Below are positions 58,421 to 64,000 of a DNA stretch of 64,000 nucleotides, in pieces. Numbering within the stretch: the stretch's first letter is position 1; each line of letters starts with the position of its first letter. The stretch covers positions 124,001 through 188,000 of the forward strand of contig NZ_OCNE01000012.1 in assembly GCF_900230195.1 (NCBI RefSeq), read 5' to 3'. The notes beneath the pieces were generated by a model. It did no database searches, was not told where the DNA came from, and was given only the letters and a program-made list of their open reading frames with translations. The DNA comes from Streptomyces zhaozhouensis. GTDB lineage: Bacteria; Actinomycetota; Actinomycetes; Streptomycetales; Streptomycetaceae. Made by a program: the position numbers and the translations under genes.

Positions 58421-59395
58421 GTGCCAAAACTCTCTGTCATCGTCGCCTGCCACAACGTGCAGGACTTCTTGCCCACCACCCTGCGCGGACTAGCCAGGAA
58501 CGCCGGCCCGGAGACGGAGTTCATCCTGGTGGATGACCGTTCCGTCGACGCCACGGGGGAGATCCTCGGCCGGGCGGAGGGGGAGTTGGCACGTTCCCGA
58601 GTGATCAGGCACGAGACCAACAGGGGGATCTCCCAGGCCCGCAACACGGGCATCGACGCCGCCAACGGCGAGTACCTCACCTTCCTGGACGGCGACGACT
58701 GGTACGCGCCCGGCTATCTCGACGAACTGGTCGACGCCATCGAGGAGTTGGACTGCGACGTGGTGCGCACCGACCATGTGCAGTCCACCGCCCGCCGGCG
58801 GACCGTCGTGCGCGCGCCCTCGCCCACCCGCGACCGGGCGTTCGACCCGAGGGACGCGATCGGTCCCGCCGACCGCAAGACCATGGTCGACTACCCGTTC
58901 GTCTGGGCCGGGATCTACCGGCGTGCGCTGCTGGAAGAGCGCGGGCTGCGCTTCGAGACCGGGTTGCGCACCGCCGAGGACCGGCTCTTCACCTGGCAGT
59001 TGCACCTGCGCGCCCGCACCATGGCCACCGTCGGGCTGCTCGGGGTCTTCTACCGGCGCGGCGTCACCACCTCGCTGACGCAGATCAAGGACGAGCGGCA
59101 GCTCGACTTCCTCCCGGCCCACGACCGGATACTCGCCGAGGTGGTGGACGACCCGGACGCGGACCGCTTCCTGCCGAAGATCGTCCGCACCTACTGCGCG
59201 ATGATCGCCTTCCACGCCGCCAACGCCGACGGCTACGAGCCGGCGGCCGCCAGGCGGCTGAAGCGCGAGGCCGCCGCCGCCCTCCAGAGCTTTCCGCCCG
59301 AGCTGTTGGAACGCACCCTGACGGCCATGGGCGACGAACGCGGTCGGGTGCTGCGGCGCCTGGCCGGCCGGAACCGGAAGGCGGTCGTGGCGTGA
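58421..59395 (+). CDS. GT2 family glycosyltransferase
   Basis: 324 aa. The GT-A fold is clear: PKLSVIVACHNVQDFLPTTL at the start, EFILVDDRSVDATGEI, then LDGDDWY as the DxD metal site and RTAEDRLFTWQLH as the catalytic ED motif. It transfers a sugar from a nucleotide donor in the cytoplasm, probably during assembly of a cell-wall glycopolymer. The GTG at 58421 matches the usual start of such enzymes. Its TGA overlaps the start of the next gene by four bases. Confidence 0.9.
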   Translation: MPKLSVIVACHNVQDFLPTTLRGLARNAGPETEFILVDDRSVDATGEILGRAEGELARSRVIRHETNRGISQARNTGIDAANGEYLTFLDGDDWYAPGYLDELVDAIEELDCDVVRTDHVQSTARRRTVVRAPSPTRDRAFDPRDAIGPADRKTMVDYPFVWAGIYRRALLEERGLRFETGLRTAEDRLFTWQLHLRARTMATVGLLGVFYRRGVTTSLTQIKDERQLDFLPAHDRILAEVVDDPDADRFLPKIVRTYCAMIAFHAANADGYEPAAARRLKREAAAALQSFPPELLERTLTAMGDERGRVLRRLAGRNRKAVVA

Positions 59396-60762
59396 GCGGC
59401 GGCACGGGACGCAGGACCCAGCTCTTCGAGGTCTCCACCCTCTACGGCGCCGCCACCCTGGCCGCCGCCCTCGACGCCGGCCTCTTCGGCGCGCGCGGCG
59501 AGACCACCCGTGTCCTGCTGGTATCCAACAACGCGGCCATCCCCGAGACCGCGACCGGCCTGCCCGAGATGGCCGGTTGGGAGGCGGTCTCCGCCCGCTT
59601 CGACCGGGTGCTGGACTGGAACGACGCGATCCGCCCGTTCCACCCCGGCGACTGGCGCCCGCTGGACCGCGACGCCCCGCTCTGGGACCGGCTGCTGCGC
59701 CGCTACTGGAACCTGGGCGAGGGCCCGGTCGAGCTGGTCGTGGAGTCGGTGCACGCGACGCCGGCCGCCGCGCTGGCCACGATCTTCGCGGACGCGGACA
59801 TCCACGTGTACGCGGACGGGCTGATGAGCTACGGGCCCACCCGCGACCGGCTGCCGGTCAACACGGCCTGCCGCGTGCGGCGGTTGCTCCACCTCGACCT
59901 GGTGCCGGGACTGCGTCCGCTGCTGCTCTCCGAGTACGGGGTGCCGTCCGAGACGGTGCCCAACGGGGCCTTCCGCGCGGTGCTCGACGAGGTCACCGCC
60001 GCGGCGCCGAAGCCCCCGCACGAGCTGGGGGTGGAGCGCCCGGCCGTGCTGCTCGGCCAGTACCTGGCGGCGCTCGACATCCTCACGCAGGCCGAGGAGG
60101 AGGCGCTGCACGTGCGGATGTTGCGGGGGGCGGCCGTCGCCGGCTTCCGCGCCGTCGTCTTCAAGCCGCACCCGACGGCGCCCGCGCAGTACTCCAAGGC
60201 ACTGGAGAAGGCGGCGGCCGAGGCCGGCGTCCGGCTGACCGTGCTGGACGCGCCGGTGCTGGCCGAGTCGGTCTTCGCGGGCCGGAAGCCGGGCCTGGTC
60301 GTGGGCTGCTTCTCGACGGCGTTGCTCACCGCCTCCGTCTACTACGGGCTGCCGGTCGCCCGCGTCGGCACCGAGCCGCTGCTGGAGCGGATCACGCCCT
60401 ACCAGAACAGCAACCGCATCCCGCTGACCCTGGTCGACGCGCTGCTGCCCGACCTGGAGGTGGCGCAGAAGGGCGAAGTGGTCACCGACAGGCCGGAGTT
60501 GGCCGAGAGCGTGGCCCCGCTGATGCGGACCGTCGGCTTCTGTATGCAGGCCAAGGCCAACCCGGAGCTCCGGGAGCACGCGGAACGCTGGCTCGCCGCC
60601 GAGCTGGGGCCCGACACCCAGCGGTACTTCAAGCGCGCGCGGCTGACGGCGCTCGCGCTGCCCGGCGGCTTCGGCTCGCACATCGCCCGGCAACTGCCCG
60701 GCAGCGCCGCCGCGATCCGGGTGGCCAGGCGCGTCCGCAAGGCGACCCGCGCCAAGCGCTGA
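59392..60762 (+). CDS. Polysialyltransferase-family glycosyltransferase
   Basis: 456 aa. It resembles the alpha-2,8-polysialyltransferase family (PF07388) in length and in motifs such as VLLVSNNAAIPETA, VYADGLMSYGPT, VVFKPHPTAPAQYS and GCFSTALLTASVYYGLP. Family members extend sialic acid or similar acidic sugar chains. In streptomycetes the acceptor is likely a wall teichuronic/teichulosonic polymer, which is inferred only. It is translationally coupled to the GT2 gene. The C-terminus is basic (VRKATRAKR). Confidence 0.82.
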   Translation: MSGGTGRRTQLFEVSTLYGAATLAAALDAGLFGARGETTRVLLVSNNAAIPETATGLPEMAGWEAVSARFDRVLDWNDAIRPFHPGDWRPLDRDAPLWDRLLRRYWNLGEGPVELVVESVHATPAAALATIFADADIHVYADGLMSYGPTRDRLPVNTACRVRRLLHLDLVPGLRPLLLSEYGVPSETVPNGAFRAVLDEVTAAAPKPPHELGVERPAVLLGQYLAALDILTQAEEEALHVRMLRGAAVAGFRAVVFKPHPTAPAQYSKALEKAAAEAGVRLTVLDAPVLAESVFAGRKPGLVVGCFSTALLTASVYYGLPVARVGTEPLLERITPYQNSNRIPLTLVDALLPDLEVAQKGEVVTDRPELAESVAPLMRTVGFCMQAKANPELREHAERWLAAELGPDTQRYFKRARLTALALPGGFGSHIARQLPGSAAAIRVARRVRKATRAKR

Positions 60763-60847
60763 GGCCTCCAGGCCCACGGCGCCGGGCACACCGCGCCGAG
60801 CACTGAGGGGACCCGCGCCAAGCGCTGAGGTGACCCGCGCCGAGCGC
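60744..60847. repeat. Duplicated gene end after the polysialyltransferase gene
   Basis: The last 21 bases around the stop codon (beginning GACCCGCGCCAAGCGCTGAG, 60744-60764) recur exactly at 60810-60830, and a third, degenerate copy starts at 60832. The copies lie in the untranslated tail. Confidence 0.8.
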
Positions 60848-60870
60848 CGGAGCACCGCCGCGACGAGAGA

Positions 60871-60920
60871 CGCGCGCCCGCGTTCACGCCCCCGAGCGGG
60901 GAGGTGAACGCGGGCGCGCG
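60871..60920. terminator. Strong hairpin between convergent genes
   Basis: A perfect 17-bp stem (CGCGCGCCCGCGTTCAC and its complement), with an inner CCCC/GGGG pairing in its loop, follows the polysialyltransferase gene. Confidence 0.85.
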
Positions 60921-60928
60921 TTGACCTT

Positions 60929-60958
60929 CGCGTGCGCCCGCCCGGGCGGGCGCACGCG
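60929..60958. terminator. Second hairpin, adjacent to the acyltransferase stop
   Basis: CGCGTGCGCCCGCCC runs directly into its complement, giving a 30-bp palindrome 8 bases past the acyltransferase stop codon. Confidence 0.8.
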
Positions 60959-60965
60959 CGGGGGG

Positions 60966-62159
60966 TCAGCCGAGGTAGCGGCGCAGCCCGAGGCGGCCCC
61001 AGAGCAGGCTCGCCGCGTAGGAGAGGGCGAGCGTCATCAGCAGCACGCCCGGCAGGAAGAACGCGACCTGGACGGCGGAGAAGTCCGGCTCCACGAAGCG
61101 GTCGACCAGTTCCTCGACGAAGATCACATGGATCAGATAGGCGCCGAGCGCGGCGTTGGCCAGCCGGCCGATCAGGGCGCGGCGGCGCTCCGGTACCCGG
61201 ACGCGGACCAGCAGCAGGATCACGCAGACGCTCAGCACCCCGACGAACGGGTGGGCGTTGGGGATCACGTAGTGGATGTCGGTGTTGTACCAGACGATGC
61301 CGAGCACCGAGACGAGCGCGAGGCCCACCAGCGGCCAGCGCCAGCGCGCCGGCACCGGACGGGCCGCGGCCAGCAGGAAGGCGCCGCCGATCGCGTAGAT
61401 CACCGAGTAGGTGCCGAAGCCCCAGCCGACGCGGGGCGTCTCCCAGCCGGTGACCTCGTGGAGCGTGGACAGCGCGGGGGCGAGCCCGGCCAGGCCGAGC
61501 AGCAGCAGCCCGAGCCCCCAGGGGCGCTGCCCGGCGCGCAGCAGCACCACGAAGCCCAGCATCACGATGATGGGCAGGTAGGCGTACATGAACCACAGGT
61601 GGTACGCGGGCTGCACGGAGTCGAAGAGCGAGTCGACGGCGAGGTCGGCGATCGGGTCCTCGTTGCGGTCCCGGGTGAAGGCCCAGACCAGGTAGATCGC
61701 GGTCCAGACGAACATCGGCAGCGTGTTGCGCGCGAGCCGCTGCCACAGCCGGCCGCTGTCCTTGGGCGGGGCGCCGACGACGACCGCCCAGCCGGCTATC
61801 GCGAAGAACACCGGCACGGCGAAGGAGGTGGAGGAGTCGCCCACGAAGCCGGCCCAGTAGACGGCCTCGCCGTTCGCGCGCTGCTGGTCGACGGCGTGGA
61901 TCAGGGCGGCCGAGACATGGGTGATGATCACCGCGCAGGAGGCGACCAGCCGCAACAGGTCCACGTCGAAACGGTGCTCCCGCTCCTTCGGCCTGGGCGC
62001 CGCGTCGCCGCTCGTGGCGGCGCCGGCGGGCGGCTCCTGCCCTCGTTCGGACGCGGGCTCCGGCGTGGCTCCCGGGGCGGCTTCGGGCGCGGGCGGCCCG
62101 CCTCTCCCGTCGTCCCGCGCGGTGGTGGATGCGGTCTCGGTGGACGTGTTGGTCGGCAT
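60966..62159 (-). CDS. Acyltransferase_3 family membrane protein
   Basis: 397 aa. A disordered Pro/Ala-rich ~60-residue N-terminus leads into about 10 membrane helices. The signature begins RFDVDLLRLVASCAVIITHVSA, with the catalytic histidine in ITHVSA, and continues with VPVFFAIAGWAVV and LWFMYAYLPIIVML. These enzymes O-acetylate sugars and peptidoglycan-linked polymers. Its convergent position next to two glycosyltransferase genes suggests that it modifies the same surface glycan. The ATG at 62159 is the only in-frame ATG ahead of the first helix; its ribosome binding site is weak. Confidence 0.85.
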   Translation of the reverse strand: MPTNTSTETASTTARDDGRGGPPAPEAAPGATPEPASERGQEPPAGAATSGDAAPRPKEREHRFDVDLLRLVASCAVIITHVSAALIHAVDQQRANGEAVYWAGFVGDSSTSFAVPVFFAIAGWAVVVGAPPKDSGRLWQRLARNTLPMFVWTAIYLVWAFTRDRNEDPIADLAVDSLFDSVQPAYHLWFMYAYLPIIVMLGFVVLLRAGQRPWGLGLLLLGLAGLAPALSTLHEVTGWETPRVGWGFGTYSVIYAIGGAFLLAAARPVPARWRWPLVGLALVSVLGIVWYNTDIHYVIPNAHPFVGVLSVCVILLLVRVRVPERRRALIGRLANAALGAYLIHVIFVEELVDRFVEPDFSAVQVAFFLPGVLLMTLALSYAASLLWGRLGLRRYLG

Positions 62160-62413
62160 GTCGCTCGGATGGTTCCCATTCGTCGGTTCTCGGGGCTGCC
62201 TGGGGGGACGCCTGCCGGCGCCGGCGGTGGGCCACCGGTCCGGGGTCCCGGCGCGTGGGCCGAGAGAGCACGAAAGGCCGGAAACCGCCCGTGGTCGGCG
62301 GGGGCTGGGGCTGAAGGACACGCCCCAGGGCGGAGGCGACCGTAGCCCCGGCGCGCCAACTCCCCGCCGCGACAGGGGATACGCGAAGTGAACTCCGGGC
62401 CAAGGCACGACAA

Positions 62414-62470
62414 CCGTCCGTTCGCGCCCCGTTCACGGCGCCGTGGGGCGCGTGACCGGGGAACGGACGG
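62414..62470. promoter_or_regulatory. Long inverted repeat ahead of the TauE/SafE gene
   Basis: CCGTCCGTTC (62414-62423) pairs with GAACGGACGG (62461-62470), enclosing GCGCCCC (62424-62430) and GGGGCGC (62445-62451). It ends 38 bases before the TauE/SafE start and could be a leader hairpin or regulator site. The rest of the 349-bp gap (62160-62508) shows only GC-rich sequence and no gene. Confidence 0.45.
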
Positions 62471-62508
62471 GAGGGGGCGACGGACGGGGGCTTTGCGAGG
62501 ATGGTCCG

Positions 62509-63249
62509 ATGGTCATGGGACTGGGTGGCGCGGAGCTGGCGGCATTGGTGGTGGCCGCCGTGCTGGTGGGGGTGGCGAAGACGGCGATCGGCGGCGTCGC
62601 CTCGCTCACCGTGGCGCTCTTCGCCATGGCGCTGCCGGCCAAGGAGTCCAGCGGCGCGCTGCTGCCGCTGCTGATCGTCGGCGATCTGCTGGCCGTCGCC
62701 GCCTACCGGCGCCACGCCGACTGGGGCGCGCTGCTGCGGCTCTTCCCCTCCGTGGCCGCCGGCATCCTGGTCGGGACGTGGTTCGTCTCCCAGGTCGACG
62801 ACGCGGTGATGCGCCGCACCATCGGCGGGGTGCTGCTGGCCGTGGTCGTCGTCCACCTCTGGCAGCGACGCCGGGGCGAGGGCGCGGCGAAGCCGCCCGC
62901 GCTGCTCTTCGGGCTGCTCGCCGGCTTCGCCACCATGGTCGCGAACGCGGGCGGCGCGGTGATGGCCGTCTACCTGCTGGCGGCGGGCTTCCCGATGCTC
63001 ACCTTCCTGGGGACGGCGGCCTGGTTCTTCCTGATCGTCAACCTCTTCAAGGTCCCGTTCAGCGCCGGGCTGGGGCTGATCACGGTCGACTCCCTCTCCC
63101 TCAACGCCCTGCTCGTCCCCGGCGTCCTGCTCGGCGCGCTGCTGGGGCGCCTGCTGATCCGCTGGCTGCAACGGGGCGACCGCCAGCGGCTCTTCCAGCG
63201 TCTGATCATCGGCTTCACGATGTTCTCCGCGGTGAATCTGCTGCGGTAG
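62509..63249 (+). CDS. TauE/SafE family sulfite/anion exporter
   Basis: 246 aa with 7-8 membrane helices in two repeats. The N-terminal repeat has VLVGVAKTAIGGVASLTVAL and the second GFATMVANAGGAVMAVYLLA. The family carries sulfite, sulfoacetate or related organosulfonates. The ATG at 62509 has GAGGATGG upstream. No sulfur gene is adjacent, so the substrate is open. Confidence 0.88.
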   Translation: MVMGLGGAELAALVVAAVLVGVAKTAIGGVASLTVALFAMALPAKESSGALLPLLIVGDLLAVAAYRRHADWGALLRLFPSVAAGILVGTWFVSQVDDAVMRRTIGGVLLAVVVVHLWQRRRGEGAAKPPALLFGLLAGFATMVANAGGAVMAVYLLAAGFPMLTFLGTAAWFFLIVNLFKVPFSAGLGLITVDSLSLNALLVPGVLLGALLGRLLIRWLQRGDRQRLFQRLIIGFTMFSAVNLLR

Positions 63250-63353
63250 CGGGTGGTCGCCGTCGCGCCGCAGCCCGTGCCCCCTTCTATGCCGGGGACG
63301 GCTTCGGGGGCGCGGGGAACCGCGCGGTGCGGCACCGGCCAGGTGGATGGTCG

Positions 63354-64000
63354 TCAGGCGGACCGCGAAGCGCTGGCGCGGGTCCAGGTCAGGGCGGCGG
63401 CCCCCACCGCGAGGGACCACGCGACGGCCGGCGCGGTGGAGACACCGGACAGCAGCGTGGGCACCAGCGCGGGCAGCACCAGCAGCGGGGCCCTGGCCAG
63501 CCAGAAGGCCGCCTGGATCGGGCCCGTGTCGCCCAGCGGGGTCTGGGTGCCGAGCAGCACGGACGCCGGCATCGCCCCCCGCCGCGCGGAGACCGAGGCC
63601 GCGCCGAGCAACGCCGGCACCCACGCCGGGGCCAGGGGCGCGAACGCGACCAGGGGAGCGCTCGACAACAGCAGCAGCGCTCCGGGAAGCAGCGCGTGGC
63701 GCAACGCGAGCGCCCCACGCGGCCACGGCAGGGCGGCGCCCCGTTCGTGGTTCTCGCTCTCCAGCCGTGCGGGTTCGACCAGTTGGGCCGCCGCGAGATA
63801 GCCGGTGACCAGGGCGGCCACCCCCGCCGCCGGATGCCCGGCGGCCAGCAGTGCCACCGTCACGCCCCACAGCGCGACCCCGCTCCCGGTGCGCAGCGGC
63901 GCGCGCAGCAGCCCGAGCAGATCCCGCCAGGGCACCAGCAGCCAGCGGGCGCGCGGCACCCTCACCGTGCGCCCCGTCGCACGGCGCGTACGCCTCGGAG
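63354..64000 (-). CDS. DUF6297-like membrane protein, C-terminal part only
   Basis: At least 215 residues of C-terminus; the frame is open to the right edge, so the start lies outside the window. It contains several hydrophobic helices (GVALWGVTVALLAAGHPAAG, ALLPGALLLLSSAPLVAFA, LARAPLLVLPALVPTLLS) and the segment AAQLVEPARLESENHERGAA followed by LPWPRGALALRHALLPG. This resembles the large ABC-2-like permeases of the DUF6297 type that are encoded beside an ABC ATPase in Streptomyces; the ATPase would be off the edge. An internal GTG at 63965 should not be taken as the true start. Confidence 0.7.
   Translation of the reverse strand, partial: PRRTRRATGRTVRVPRARWLLVPWRDLLGLLRAPLRTGSGVALWGVTVALLAAGHPAAGVAALVTGYLAAAQLVEPARLESENHERGAALPWPRGALALRHALLPGALLLLSSAPLVAFAPLAPAWVPALLGAASVSARRGAMPASVLLGTQTPLGDTGPIQAAFWLARAPLLVLPALVPTLLSGVSTAPAVAWSLAVGAAALTWTRASASRSA

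Noticed and set aside
59233..63870. 1545-codon open frame on the minus strand
   Set aside because: It runs antisense to or out of frame with four clear genes and has no domain; long spurious frames are normal at this G+C.

Overview
The window is GC-rich actinobacterial chromosome from the family Streptomycetaceae, most likely a Streptomyces or close relative. The evidence is the very high G+C, many GTG starts, the gene order murJ / DUF6049 / cca, pbp-PadR-ino1, femX, rpsF-ssb-rpsR-rplI, MATE, dnaB, rare TTA codons, and ParB-type parS sites expected near the replication origin. No rRNA, complete tRNA, CRISPR array, prophage or intact insertion sequence was seen.

Region 1 (1-24.5 kb) is core chromosome. 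It holds a cut-off pseudokinase-like gene, the lipid II flippase murJ, a secreted DUF6049 protein, the CCA-adding enzyme, an MFS exporter and a GT87 glycosyltransferase with three parS sites, a bifunctional penicillin-binding protein divergent from a PadR regulator, inositol-phosphate synthase, an alanine-racemase-like protein with FemX, the S6-SSB-S18-L9 cluster, a MATE pump, and dnaB. The replicative helicase gene dnaB carries an 852-bp intein in its Walker A loop with the features of a class 3 intein. A cluster of DnaA boxes lies in its leader.

Region 2 (24.5-40 kb) is more variable. It has small regulator/target pairs (MocR with a methyltransferase, TetR with an SCO6745-type protein), a 270-bp multi-hairpin element resembling IS200/IS605 ends, an OAT2-like ornithine acetyltransferase, two further parS sites, and a set of VOC, GNAT, APH, AraC, beta-lactamase-fold, flavohemoglobin-like and flavin-binding proteins.

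Region 3 (40-49 kb) returns to conserved order: Nudix, a cystathionine-lyase-type enzyme, a low-molecular-weight tyrosine phosphatase, a holin-like membrane protein, cupin, DUF5326, YibE/F, a small toxin-antitoxin pair, and thiC under a TPP riboswitch. As I recall the S. coelicolor map, ssgR-ssgA sits between DUF5326 and YibE/F there; here those two genes overlap and nothing lies between them.

Region 4 (49-64 kb) holds a TTA-containing RCK/TrkA-type membrane protein, a MerR operon, a MarR/cupin divergent pair with two identical palindromic operators, a DUF1707 protein, a Nei-type DNA glycosylase, a repeat-containing secreted protein, a two-component system, a surface-glycan locus (GT2, polysialyltransferase-type GT, acyltransferase), a TauE/SafE transporter, and the cut-off end of a DUF6297-like membrane protein. 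Strong GC-rich hairpins separate most convergent units.
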